Shown here one piece after another: positions 9,724 to 22,687 of a DNA stretch of 64,000 nt (position 1 is the stretch's first letter; each line of letters starts with the position of its first letter). A program made the translations under genes and the position numbers. The stretch is from Hydractinia symbiolongicarpus. Taxonomy: Eukaryota > Cnidaria > Hydrozoa > Anthoathecata > Hydractiniidae. A model generated the notes under the pieces. The model was given only the letters and a program-made list of their open reading frames with translations, made no database searches and had not been told where the DNA came from. The stretch is taken from positions 28,085,650-28,149,649 of the forward strand of contig NC_079887.1 of assembly GCF_029227915.1 (NCBI RefSeq), given 5' to 3'.

Positions 9724-12560
9724 GAGACTTGTAGTTTTCAAAAATGTTTTCATTTTTGATGAGACGCTTAATGAAAGAGGTTTAATCGCCGGAAAACGAA
9801 AACCCGCGATTTCCCGTAAATCCCGGGCTTAGCCCGTATAGTCGAATGTATACAAAGAAAGTACCCTGTGAGTAAACTCATTTCCAGAACGATTTTTTAA
9901 ATGATTTTTTTACCACTAAAACGCATCAGACTTGTAGTTTTCAAAAATGTTTTCATTTTTGATGAGACGCTGAATAAAAGAAGTTTAATCGCTGGCAAAC
10001 GAAAACCCGCGATTTCCCGTAAATCCCGGTTTGGCCCGTACAGTCAAAATTATACAAAGAAAGTACCCAGGGAGTAAACTCATTTCCCGAACGATTTTTT
10101 AAATTATTTTTTCACCAGTAAAACGCATGAGACTTGTAGTTTTTAAAAATGTTTTCATTTTTGATGAGACGCTGAATAAAAGAAGTTTAATCGCCGGCAA
10201 AAGAAAACCCGCGATTTCCCGTAAATCCCGGGCTTGGCACGTAAAGTCGAATGTATACAAAGAAAGTACCCTGTGAGTTAACTCATTTCCAGAACGATTT
10301 TTTAAATTATTTTTTCACCACTAAAGCCCATGAGACTTGTAGTTTTTAAAAATGTTTTAATTTTTGATGAGACGCTGAATAAAAGAAGTTTAATCGCCGG
10401 CATACGAAAACCCGCGATTTCCGTAAATCCCGGCTTGGCCCGTATAGTCAAAAGTATACAAAGAAAGTACCCAGGGAGTAAACTCATTTCCCGAACGATT
10501 TTTTAAATTATTTTTTCACCACTAAAACGCATGAGACTTGTAGTTTTCAAAAATGTTTTCATTTTTGATGAGACGCTGAATAAAAGCAGTTTAATCGCCG
10601 GCAAACGAAAACCTGCGATTTCCCTAAATCCCGGACTCGGCCCGTATAGTCAAAAGTATACAAAGAAAGTACCCAGGGAGTAAACTCATTTCCAGAACGA
10701 TTGTTTAAATTATATTTTCACCACTAAAACGCATAAGACTTGTATTTTTTAAAAATGTTTTCATTTTAGATGAGACGCTGAATAAAAGAAGTCTAATCGC
10801 CGGCAAACGAAAACCCGCGATTTCCCGTAAATCCCGGGCTTGGCCCGTATAGTCAAAAGTATACAAAGAAAGTACCCAGGGAGTAAACTCATTTCCCGAA
10901 CGATTTTTTATATTATTTTTTTACCACTAAACGCATGAGACTTGTAGTTTTCAAAAATATTTTCATATTTGATGGGACGCTGAATAAAAGAAGTTTAATC
11001 CCTGGCAAACCAAAAACCGCGATTTCCCGTAAATCCCGGGCTTGGCCCGTATAGTCAAAAGTATACAAAGAAAGTACCCAGGGAGTAAACTCATTTCCCG
11101 AACGATTTTTTAAATTACTTTTTCACCACTAAAACGCATGAGACATGTAGTTTTTAAAAATGTTTTAATTTTTGATGAGACGCTGAATAAAAGAAGTTTA
11201 ATCGCCGGCAAACGAAAATCCGCGATTTCCGTAAATCCCGGCTTGGCCCGTATAGTCAAAAGTATACAAAGAAAGTACCCAGGGAGTAAACTCATTTCCC
11301 GAACGATTTTTTAAATTATTTTTTCACCACTAAACCGCATGAGACTTGTAGTTTTCAAAAATGTTTTCATTTTTGATGAGACGCTGAATAAAAGAAGTCT
11401 AATCGCCGGCAAACGAAAACCCGCGATTTCCCGTAAATCCCGGGCTTGGCCCGTATAGTCAAAAGTATACAAAGAAAGTACCCAGGGAGTAAACTCATTT
11501 CCAGAACGATTTTTTATATTATTTTTTTACCACTAAACGCATGAGACTTGTAGTTTTCAAAAATATTTTCATATTTGATGGGACGCTGAATAAAAGAAGT
11601 TTAATCGCCGGCAAACCAAAAACCGCGATTTCCCGTAAATCCCGGGCTTGGCCCGTATAGTCAAAAGTATACAAAGAAAGTACCCAGGGAGTAAACTCAT
11701 TTCCCGAACGATTTTTTAAATTACTTTTTCACCACTAAAACGCATGAGACTTGTAGTTTTCAAAAATATTTTCATATTTGATGTGACGCTGAATAAAAGA
11801 AGTTTAATCGCCGGCAAACGAAAATCCGCGATTTCCCGTAAATCCCGGACTCGGCCCGTATAGTCAAAAGTATACAAAGAAAGTACCCAGGGAGTAAACT
11901 CATTTCCCGAACGATTTTTTAAATTATTTTTTCACCACTAAAACGCATGAGACTTGTAGTTTTCAAAAATGTTTTCATTTTTGATGAGACGCTTAATGAA
12001 AGAGGTTTAATCGCCGGCAAACGAAATCCCGCGTTTTCCCGTAAATCCGGGGCTTGGCCCGTATAGTCGAATGTATACAAAGAAAGTACCCAGGGAGTAA
12101 ACTCATTTCCCAAACGATTTTTTAAATTTTTTTTTCACCACTAAAACGCATGAGACTTGTAGTTTTCAAAAATGTTTTCATTTTTGATGAGACGCTTAAT
12201 GAAAGAGGTTTAATCGCCGGAAAACGAAAACCCGCGATTTCGCGTAAATCCCGGGCTTAGCCCGTATAGTCGAATGTATACAAAGAAAGTACCCTGTGAG
12301 TAAACTCATTTCCAGAACGATTTTTTAAATTATTTTTTCACCACTAAAACGCATAAGACTTGTAGTTTTTAAAAATGTTTTCATTTTTGATGAGACGCTG
12401 AATAAAAGAAGTTTAATCGCCGGCAAACGAAAACCCGCGATTTCCTGTAAATCCCAGTCTTGGCACGTATAGTCGAATGTATACAAAGAAAGTACCCTGT
12501 GAGTAAACTCACTTCCAGGACGATTTTTTAAATTATTTTTTCACCACTAAAACGCATAAG
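9724..12560. repeat. Long HOR unit, copy C (lacks one monomer)
   Basis: It resembles copy A at a shift of 6481 bp at the start and 6278 bp after 10129. At 10129 the ACCAGTAAAACGCAT flank that precedes the 3648 monomer of copy A leads straight into the sequence of the next monomer (GTTTTTAAAAATG, GGCAAAAGAAAAC, as at 3851), so one monomer is missing. The four-monomer spacing between GTTTTAATTTTT monomers (10332 and 11140, 808 bp) is kept, as in copy A. The right boundary is approximate. Confidence 0.75.
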
Positions 12561-13568
12561 ACTTGTAGTTTTTAAAAATGTTTTCATTTTTGATGAGACG
12601 CTGAATAAAAGAAGTTTAATCGCCGGCAAACGCAAACCCGCGATTTCCCGTAAATCCCGGGCTTGGCCCGTATAGTCAAAAGTATACAAAGAAAGTACCC
12701 AGGGAGTAAACTCATTTCCCGAACGATTTTTTAAATTATTTTTTCACCACTAAAACACATGAGACTTGTAGTTTTCAAAAATGTTTTCATTTTTGATGAG
12801 ACGCTGAATAAAATCAGTTTAATCGCCGGCAAACGAAAACCTGCGATTTCCCTAAATCCCGGACTCGGCCCGTATAGTCGAAAGTATACAAAGAAAGTAC
12901 CCAGGGAGTAAACTCATTTCCAGAACGATTTTTTAAATTATTTTTTCACCACTAAAACGCATAAGACTTGTAGTTTTTAAAAATGTTTTCATTTTTGATG
13001 AGACGCTGAATAAAAGAAGTTTAATCGCCGGCAAACGCAAACCCGCGATTTCCCGTAAATCCCGGGCTTGGCCCGTATAGTCAAAAGTATACAAAGAAAG
13101 TACCCAGGGAGTAAACTCATTTCCCGAACGATTTTTTATATTATTTTTTTACCACTAAACGCATGAGACTTGTAGTTTTCAAAAATATTATCATATTTGA
13201 TGTGACGCTGAATAAAAGAAGTTTAATCGTCGGCAAACGAAATCCCGCGTTTTCCCGTAAATCCGGGGCTTGGCCCGTATAGCTAAAAGTATACAAAGAA
13301 AGTACCCAGGGAGTAAACTCATTTCCCGAACGATTTTTTAAATTACTTTTTCACCACTAAAACGCATGACACTTGTAGTTTTTAAAAATGTTTTCATTTG
13401 ATGAGACGCTGAATAAAAGAAGTTTAATTGCCGGCAAACAAAAACCTGCGATTTCCCGTAAATCCTGGACTCGGCCCGTATAGTCAAAAGTATACAAAGA
13501 AAGTACCCAGGGAGTAAACTCATTTCCCAAACGATTTTTTAAATTATTATTTCACCACTAAAACGCAT
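12561..13568. repeat. Transition zone of mixed monomers
   Basis: About five monomers link copy C to the 8-mer. They include GGCAAACGCAAACCCG types, an ATATTATCATATTTGATGTG monomer with CCGTATAGCTAAAAG (about 13277), and a monomer with a three-base contraction, GTTTTCATTTGATG, near 13393. No gene is seen. Confidence 0.7.
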
Positions 13569-15190
13569 GAGACTTGTAGTTTTCAAGAATGTTTTCATTT
13601 TTGATGAGACGCTGAATAAAAGAAGTCTAATCGCCGGGAAACGAAAACCCGCGATTTCCCGTAAATCCCGGGCTTGGCCCGTATAGTCAAAAGTATACAA
13701 AGAAAGTACCCAGGGAGTAAACTCATTTCCCGAACGATTTTTTATATTATTTTTTTACCACTAAACGCATGAGACTTGTAGTTTTCAAAAATATTTTCAT
13801 ATTTGATGGGACGCTGAATAAAAGAAGTTTAATCGCCGGCAAACCAAAAACCGCGATTTCCCGTAAATCCCGGGCGTGGCCCGTATAGTCAAAAGTATAC
13901 AAAGAAAGTACCCAGGGAGTAAACTCATTTCCCGAACGATTTTTTAAATTACTTTTTCACCACTAAAACGCATGAGACTTGTAGTTTTCAAAAATATTTT
14001 CATATTTGATGTGACGCTGAATAAAAGAAGTTTAATCGCCGGCAAACGAAAATCCGCGATTTCCCGTAAATCCCGGACTCGGCCCGTATAGTCAAAAGTA
14101 TACAAAGAAAGTACCCAGGGAGTAAACTTATTTCCCGAACAATTTTTTAAATTATTTTTTCACCACTAAAACGCATGAGACTTGTAGTTTTCAAAAATGT
14201 TTTCATTTTTGATGAGACGCTTAATGAAAGAGGTTTAATCGCCGGGAAACGAAATCCCGCGTTTTCCCGTAAATCCGGGGCTTGGCCCGTATAGTCGAAT
14301 GTATACAAAGAAAGTACCCAGGGAGTAAACTCATTTCCCAAACGATTTTTTAATTTTTTTTTTCACCACTAAAACGCATGAGACTTGTAGTTTTCAAAAA
14401 TGTTTTCATTTTTGATGAGACGCTTAATGAAAGAGGTTTAATCGCCGGAAAACGAAAACCCGCGATTTCCCGTAAATCCCGGGCTTAGCCCGTATAGTCG
14501 AATGTATACAAAGAAAGTACCCTGTGAGTAAACTCATTTCCAGAACGATTTTTTAAATTATTTTTTCACCACTAAAACGCATAAGACTTGTAGTTTTCAA
14601 AAATGTTTTCATTTTTGATGAGACGCTGAATAAAAGAAGTTTAATCGCCGGCAAACGAAAACGCGCGATTTCCTGTAAATCCCAGTCTTGGCACGTATAG
14701 TCGAATGTATACAAAGAAAGTACCCTGTGAGTAAACTCACTTCCAGGACGATTTTTTAAATTATTTTTTCACCACTAAAACGCATAAGACTTGTAGTTTT
14801 TAAAAATGTTTTCATTTTTGATGAGACGCTGAATAAAAGAAGTTTAATCGCCGGCAAACGCAAACCCGCGATTTCCCGTAAATCCCGGGCTTGGCCCGTA
14901 TAGTCAAAAGTATACAAAGAAAGTACCCAGGGAGTAAACTCATTTCCCGAACGATTTTTTAAATTATTTTTTCACCACTAAAACGCATGAGACTTGTAGT
15001 TTTCAAAAATGTTTTCATTTTTGATGAAACGCTGAATAAAAGCAGTTTAATCGCCGGCAAACGAAAACCTGCGATTTCCCTAAATCCCGGACTCGGCCCG
15101 TATAGTCAAAAGTATACAAAGAAAGTACCCAGGGAGTAAACTCATTTCCCAAACGATTTTTTAAATTATTATTTCACCACTAAAACGCAT
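13569..15190. repeat. 8-monomer HOR unit (1622 bp)
   Basis: It begins with a GTTTTCAAGAATG monomer and matches 15191-16812 monomer for monomer at a 1622-bp shift. Differences are visible: GCCGGGAAACG near 13632 against GCCGGCAAACG, AACAATT near 14139 against AACGATT, AAAACGCATGAG near 14175 against AAAATGCATAAG, and TTCACC near 14768 against TTATCC. This pair is therefore older than the following 15-mer pair. Confidence 0.82.
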
Positions 15191-18100
15191 GAGACTTGTA
15201 GTTTTCAAGAATGTTTTCATTTTTGATGAGACGCTGAATAAAAGAAGTCTAATCGCCGGCAAACGAAAACCCGCGATTTCCCGTAAATCCCGGGCTTGGC
15301 CCGTATAGTCAAAAGTATACAAAGAAAGTACCCAGGGAGTAAACTCATTTCCCGAACGATTTTTTATATTATTTTTTTACCACTAAACGCATGAGACTTG
15401 TAGTTTTCAAAAATATTTTTATATTTGATGGGACGCTGAATAAAAGAAGTTTAATCGCCGGCAAACCAAAAACCGCGATTTCCCGTAAATCCCGGGCGTG
15501 GCCCGTATAGTCAAAAGTATACAAAGAAAGTACCCAGGGAGTAAACTCATTTCCCGAACGATTTTTTAAATTACTTTTTCACCACTAAAACGCATGAGAC
15601 TTGTAGTTTTCAAAAATATTTTCATATTTGATGTGACGCTGAATAAAAGAAGTTTAATCGCCGGCAAACGAAAATCCGCGATTTCCCGTAAATCCCGGAC
15701 TCGGCCCGTATAGTCAAAAGTATACAAAGAAAGTACCCAGGGAGTAAACTTATTTCCCGAACGATTTTTTAAATTATTTTTTCACCACTAAAATGCATAA
15801 GACTTGTAGTTTTCAAAAATGTTTTCATTTTTGATGAGACGCTTAATGAAAGAGGTTTAATCGCCGGCAAACGAAATCCCGCGTTTTCCCGTAAATCCGG
15901 GGCTTGGCCCGTATAGTCGAATGTATACAAAGAAAGTACCCAGGGAGTAAACTCATTTCCCAAACAATTTTTTAATTTTTTTTTTCACCACTAAAACGCA
16001 TGAGACTTGTAGTTTTCAAAAATGTTTTCATTTTTGATGAGACGCTTAATGAAAGAGGTTTAATCGCCGGAAAACGAAAACCCGCGATTTCCCGTAAATC
16101 CCGGGCTTAGCCCGTATAGTCGAATGTATACAAAGAAAGTACCCTGTGAGTAAACTTATTTCCAGAACGATTTTTTAAATTATTTTTTCACCACTAAAAC
16201 GCATAAGACTTGTAGTTTTCAAAAATGTTTTCATTTTTGATGAGACGCTGAATAAAAGAAGTTTAATCGCCGGCAAACGAAAACGCGCGATTTCCTGTAA
16301 ATCCCAGTCTTGGCACGTATAGTCGAATGTATACAAAGAAAGTACCCTGTGAGTAAACTCACTTCCAGGACGATTTTTTAAATTATTTTTTATCCACTAA
16401 AACGCATAAGACTTGTAGTTTTTAAAAATGTTTTCATTTTTGATGAGACGCTGAATAAAAGAAGTTTAATCGCCGGCAAACGCAAACCCGCGATTTCCCG
16501 TAAATCCCGGGCTTGGCCCGTATAGTGAAAAGTATACAAAGAAAGTACCCAGGGAGTAAACTCATTTCCCGAACGATTTTTTAAATTATTTTTTCACCAC
16601 TAAAACGCATGAGACTTGTAGTTTTCAAAAATGTTTTCATTTTTGATGAAACGCTGAATAAAAGCAGTTTAATCGCCGGCAAACGAAAACCTGCGATTTC
16701 CCTAAATCCCGGACTCGGCCCGTATAGTCAAAAGTATACAAAGAAAGTACCCAGGGAGTAAACTCATTTCCAGAACGATTTTTTAAATTATTTTTTCACC
16801 ACTAAAACGCATAAGACTTGTAATTTTTAAAATTGTTTTAATTTTTGATGAGACGCTGAATAAAAGAAGTTTAATCGCCGGCAAACGAAAACCCGCGATT
16901 TCCCGTAAATCCCGGGCTTGGCCCGTATAGTCAAAAGTATACAAAGAAAGTACCCAGGGAGTAAACTCATTTCCCGAACGATTTTTTATATTATTTTTTT
17001 ACCACTAAACGCATGAGACTTGTAGTTTTCAAAAATATTATCATATTTGATGTGACGCTGAATAAAAGAAGTTTAATCGCCAGCAAACGAAATCCCACGT
17101 TTTCCCGTAAATCCGGGGCTTGGTCCGTATAGTTAAAAGTATACAAAGAAAGTACCCAGGGAGTAAACTCATTTCCCGAACGATTTTTTAAATTACTTTT
17201 TCACCACTAAAACGCATGACACTTGTAGTTTTTAAAAATGTTTTCATTTTTGATGAGACGCTGAATAAAAGAAGTTTAATTGACGGCAAACGAAAACCTG
17301 CGATTTCCCGTAAATCCTGGACTCGGCCCGTATAGTCAAAAGTATACAAAGAAAGTACCCAGGGAGTAAACTCATTTCCCAAACGATTTTTTAAATTATT
17401 ATTTCACCACTAAAACGCATGAGACTTGTAGTTTTCAAGAATGTTTTCATTTTTGATGAGACGCTGAATAAAAGCAGTTTAATCGCCGGAAAACGAAAAC
17501 CCGCGATTTCCCGTAAATCCCAGGCTTGGCCCGTATAGTCAAAAGTATACAAAGAAAGTACCCAGGGAGTAAACTCATTTCCCTAACGATTTTATAAATT
17601 ATTTTTTTACCACTAAACGCATGAGACTTGTAGTTTTCAAAAATATTTTCATATTTGATGGGACGCTGAATAAAAGAAGTTTAATCGCCGGCAAACGAAA
17701 ATCCGCGATTTCCCGTAAATCCAGGACTCGGCCCGTATAGTCAAAAGTATACAAAGAAAGTACCCAGGGAGTAAACTCATTTCCAGAACGATTTTTTAAA
17801 TTATTTTTTCACCACTAAAGCCCATGAGACTTGTAGTTTTCAATAATGTTTTCATTTTTGATGAGACGCTTAATGAAAGAGATTTAATCGCCGGCAAACG
17901 AAAACCCGCGATTTCCCGCAAATCCCGGGCTTGGCCCGTATAGTCAAATGTATACAAAGAAAGTACCCTGTGAGTAAACTCATTTCCAGAACGATTTTTT
18001 AAATTATTTTTTCACCACTAAAACGCATCAGACTTGTAGTTTTTAAAAATGTTTTCATATTTGATGGGACGCTGAATAAAAGAAGTTTAATCGCCGGCAA

Positions 18101-18231
18101 ACAAAAATCCGCAATTTCCCGTAAATCCCGGACTCGGCCCGTATAGTCAAAAGTATACAAAGAAAGTACCCAGGGAGTAAACTCATTTCCAGAACGATTT
18201 TTTAAATTATTATTTCACCACTAAAACGCAT
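15191..18231. repeat. 15-monomer HOR unit, copy 1 (3041 bp)
   Basis: It starts at a GTTTTCAAGAATG monomer. Its first eight monomers are the 8-mer just described; the rest include a GTAATTTTTAAAATTG monomer (about 16821), an ATATTATC monomer, and a GTTTTCAATAATG monomer at 17826. The next 3041 bp repeat it almost base for base. Confidence 0.9.
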
Positions 18232-21200
18232 GAGACTTGTAGTTTTCAAGAATGTTTTCATTTTTGATGAGACGCTGAATAAAAGAAGTCTAATCGCCGG
18301 CAAACGAAAACCCGCGATTTCCCGTAAATCCCGGGCTTGGCCCGTATAGTCAAAAGTATACAAAGAAAGTACCCAGGGAGTAAACTCATTTCCCGAACGA
18401 TTTTTTATATTATTTTTTTACCACTAAACGCATGAGACTTGTAGTTTTCAAAAATATTTTTATATTTGATGGGACGCTGAATAAAAGAAGTTTAATCGCC
18501 GGCAAACCAAAAACCGCGATTTCCCGTAAAGCCCGGGCGTGGCCCGTATAGTCAAAAGTATACAAAGAAAGTACCCAGGGAGTAAACTCATTTCCCGAAC
18601 GATTTTTTAAATTACTTTTTCACCACTAAAACGCATGAGACTTGTAGTTTTCAAAAATATTTTCATATTTGATGTGACGCTGAATAAAAGAAGTTTAATC
18701 GCCGGCAAACGAAAATCCGCGATTTCCCGTAAATCCCGGACTCGGCCCGTATAGTCAAAAGTATACAAAGAAAGTACCCAGGGAGTAAACTTATTTCCCG
18801 AACGATTTTTTAAATTATTTTTTCACCACTAAAATGCATAAGACTTGTAGTTTTCAAAAATGTTTTCATTTTTGATGAGACGCTTAATGAAAGAGGTTTA
18901 ATCGCCGGCAAACGAAATCCCGCGTTTTCCCGTAAATCCGGGGCTTGGCCCGTATAGTCGAATGTATACAAAGAAAGTACCCAGGGAGTAAACTCATTTC
19001 CCAAACAATTTTTTAATTTTTTTTTTCACCACTAAAACGCATGAGACTTGTAGTTTTCAAAAATGTTTTCATTTTTGATGAGACGCTTAATGAAAGAGGT
19101 TTAATCGCCGGAAAACGAAAACCCGCGATTTCCCGTAAATCCCGGGCTTAGCCCGTATAGTCGAATGTATACAAAGAAAGTACCCTGTGAGTAAACTTAT
19201 TTCCAGAACGATTTTTTAAATTATTTTTTCACCACTAAAACGCATAAGACTTGTAGTTTTCAAAAATGTTTTCATTTTTGATGAGACGCTGAATAAAAGA
19301 AGTTTAATCGCCGGCAAACGAAAACGCGCGATTTCCTGTAAATCCCAGTCTTGGCACGTATAGTCGAATGTATACAAAGAAAGTACCCTGTGAGTAAACT
19401 CACTTCCAGGACGATTTTTTAAATTATTTTTTATCCACTAAAACGCATAAGACTTGTAGTTTTTAAAAATGTTTTCATTTTTGATGAGACGCTGAATAAA
19501 AGAAGTTTAATCGCCGGCAAACGCAAACCCGCGATTTCCCGTAAATCCCGGGCTTGGCCCGTATAGTGAAAAGTATACAAAGAAAGTACCCAGGGAGTAA
19601 ACTCATTTCCCGAACGATTTTTTAAATTATTTTTTCACCACTAAAACGCATGAGACTTGTAGTTTTCAAAAATGTTTTCATTTTTGATGAAACGCTGAAT
19701 AAAAGCAGTTTAATCGCCGGCAAACGAAAACCTGCGATTTCCCTAAATCCCGGACTCGGCCCGTATAGTCAAAAGTATACAAAGAAAGTACCCAGGGAGT
19801 AAACTCATTTCCAGAACGATTTTTTAAATTATTTTTTCACCACTAAAACGCATAAGACTTGTAATTTTTAAAATTGTTTTAATTTTTGATGAGACGCTGA
19901 ATAAAAGAAGTTTAATCGCCGGCAAATGAAAACCCGCGATTTCCCGTAAATCCCGGGCTTGGCCCGTATAGTCAAAAGTATACAAAGAAAGTACCCAGGG
20001 AGTAAACTCATTTCCCGAACGATTTTTTATATTATTTTTTTACCACTAAACGCATGAGACTTGTAGTTTTCAAAAATATTATCATATTTGATGTGACGCT
20101 GAATAAAAGAAGTTTAATCGCCAGCAAACGAAATCCCACGTTTTCCCGTAAATCCGGGGCTTGGTCCGTATAGTTAAAAGTATACAAAGAAAGTACCCAG
20201 GGAGTAAACTCATTTCCCGAACGATTTTTTAAATTACTTTTTCACCACTAAAACGCATGACACTTGTAGTTTTTAAAAATGTTTTCATTTTTGATGAGAC
20301 GCTGAATAAAAGAAGTTTAATTGACGGCAAACGAAAACCTGCGATTTCCCGTAAATCCTGGACTCGGCCCGTATAGTCAAAAGTATACAAAGAAAGTACC
20401 CAGGGAGTAAACTCATTTCCCAAACGATTTTTTAAATTATTATTTCACCACTAAAACGCATGAGACTTGTAGTTTTCAAGAATGTTTTCATTTTTGATGA
20501 GACGCTGAATAAAAGCAGTTTAATCGCCGGCAAACGAAAACCCGCGATTTCCCGTAAATCCCAGGCTTGGCCCGTATAGTCAAAAGTATACAAAGAAAGT
20601 ACCCAGGGAGTAAACTCATTTCCCTAACGATTTTATAAATTATTTTTTTACCACTAAACGCATGAGACTTGTAGTTTTCAAAAATATTTTCATATTTGAT
20701 GGGACGCTGAATAAAAGAAGTTTAATCGCCGGCAAACGAAAATCCGCGATTTCCCGTAAATCCAGGACTCGGCCCGTATAGTCAAAAGTATACAAAGAAA
20801 GTACCCAGGGAGTAAACTCATTTCCAGAACGATTTTTTAAATTATTTTTTCACCACTAAAGCCCATGAGACTTGTAGTTTTCAATAATGTTTTCATTTTT
20901 GATGAGACGCTTAATGAAAGAGATTTAATCGCCGGCAAACGAAAACCCGCGATTTCCCGCAAATCCCGGGCTTGGCCCGTATAGTCAAATGTATACAAAG
21001 AAAGTACCCTGTGAGTAAACTCATTTCCAGAACGATTTTTTAAATTATTTTTTCACCACTAAAACGCATCAGACTTGTAGTTTTTAAAAATGTTTTCATA
21101 TTTGATGGGACGCTGAATAAAAGAAGTTTAATCGCCGGCAAACGAAAATCCGCAATTTCCCGTAAATCCCGGACTCGGCCCGTATAGTCAAAAGTATACA

Positions 21201-21272
21201 AAGAAAGTACCCAGGGAGTAAACTCATTTCCAGAACGATTTTTTAAATTATTTTTTCACCACTAAAGCCCAT
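18232..21272. repeat. 15-monomer HOR unit, copy 2 (3041 bp)
   Basis: It repeats 15191-18231. I found four substitutions by eye: AAAGCCCGGGCG near 18529 (AAATCCC in copy 1), CAAATGAAAAC near 19925 (CAAACG), GGCAAACG near 20530 (GGAAAACG) and AACGAAAATCC near 21142 (AACAAAAATCC). Identity is therefore above 99%. At 21273 the order breaks: a GTTTTCAATAATG monomer follows instead of the GTTTTCAAGAATG monomer that would open a third copy. Confidence 0.9.
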
Positions 21273-21878
21273 GAGACTTGTAGTTTTCAATAATGTTTTC
21301 ATTTTTGATGAGACGCTTAATGAAAGAGGTTTAATCGCCGGCAAACGAAAACCCGCGATTTCCAGCAAATCCCGGGCTTGGCCCGTATAGTCAAATGTAT
21401 ACAAAAAAGGACCCTGTGAGTAAACTCATTTCCAGAACGATTTTTTAAATTATTTTTTCACCACTAAAACGCATCAGACTTGTAGTTTTTAAAAATGTTT
21501 TCACTTTTGATGAGACGCTGAATAAAAGAAGTATATTCGCCGGCAAACGAAAATCCGCGATTTCCCGTAAATCCCGGGCTTGGCCCGTATAGTCAAAAGT
21601 ATACAAAGAAAGTACCCAGGGAGTAAACTCATTTCCCGAACGATTTTTTATATTATTTTTTTACCACTAAACGCATGAGACTTGTAGTTTTCAAAAATAT
21701 TTTCATATTTGATGGGACGCTGAATAAAAGAAGTTTAATCGCCGGCAAACAAAAATCCGCGATTTCCCGTAAATCCCGGACTCGGCCCGTATAGTCAAAA
21801 GTATACAAAGAAAGTACCCAGGGAGTAAACTCATTTCCCGAACGATTTTTTAAATTATTTTTCACCACTAAAACGCAT
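21273..21878. repeat. Three divergent monomers after the 15-mers
   Basis: The first monomer (21273) copies the one at 20867 at a 406-bp (two-monomer) shift and carries private changes: TTTCCAGCAAATCCC and a shortened ATACAAAAAAGGACC near 21400. The second has GAAGTATATTCGCC near 21528. The third, from 21677, is a GATGGGACG monomer with GGCAAACAAAAATCC that ends in a shortened AAATTATTTTTCACC. Confidence 0.75.
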
Positions 21879-22687
21879 GAGACTTGTAGTTTTCAAAAAT
21901 GTTTTCATTTTTGATGAGACGCTTAATGAAAGAGGTTTAATCGCCGGCAAACGAAATCCCCCGATTTCCCGTAAATCCCGGTCTTGGCCCGTATAGTCGA
22001 ATGTATACAAAGAAAGTACCCTTTGAGTAAACTCATTTCCAGAACGATTTTTTAAATTATTTTTTCACCACTAAAACGCATCAGACTTGTAGTTTTTAAA
22101 AATGTTTTCATTTTTGATGAGACGCTGAATAAAAGAAGTTTAATCGCCGGCAAACGAAAACCCGCGATTTCCCGTAAATCCCGGCTTGGCCCGTATAGTC
22201 AAAAGTATACAAAGAAAGTACCCAGGGAGTAAACTCATTTCCCGAACGATTTTTTAAATTATTTTTTCACCAGTAAAACGCATGAGACTTGTAGTTTTTA
22301 AAATGTTTTCATTTTTGATGAGACGCTGAATAAAAGAAGTTTAATCGCCGGCAAACGAAAACCCGCGATTTCCCGTAAATCCCGGGCTTGGCACGTATAG
22401 TCGAATGTATACAAAGAAAGTACCCTGTGAGTAAACTCATTTCCAGAACGATTTTTTAAATTATTTTTTCACCACTAAAGCCCATGAGACTTGTATTTTT
22501 TAAAAATGTTTTAATTTTTGATGAGACGCTGAATAAAAGAAGTTTAATCGCCGGCAAACAAAAATCCGCGATTTCCCGTAAATCCCGGACTCGGCCCGTA
22601 TAGTCAAAAGTATACAAAGAAAGTACCCAGGGAGTAAACTCATTTCCCGAACGATTTTTTAAATTATTTTTCACCACTAAAACGCAT
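21879..22687. repeat. 4-monomer unit, copy 1 (809 bp), ending in a hybrid monomer
   Basis: Order: TAATGAAAGAGG monomer with AATCCCCCGATTTCC and CCCTTTGAG; a CATCAGACTTG monomer; a monomer with the shortened GTTTTTAAAATG; and a GCCCATGAG monomer with TTGTATTTTTTAAAAATG. The same order follows at 22688. The last monomer (22486-22687) is a hybrid whose right half matches the monomer at 21677. Confidence 0.82.
22486..22687. repeat. Hybrid monomer
   Basis: The left part (GCCCATGAG, TTGTATTTTTTAAAAATG, GTTTTAATTTTT) matches the monomer at 23295. The right part (GGCAAACAAAAATCC, CCCGGACTCGG, the shortened AAATTATTTTTCACC end) matches the monomer at 21677. The switch lies between about 22513 and 22560. 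Confidence 0.75.
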
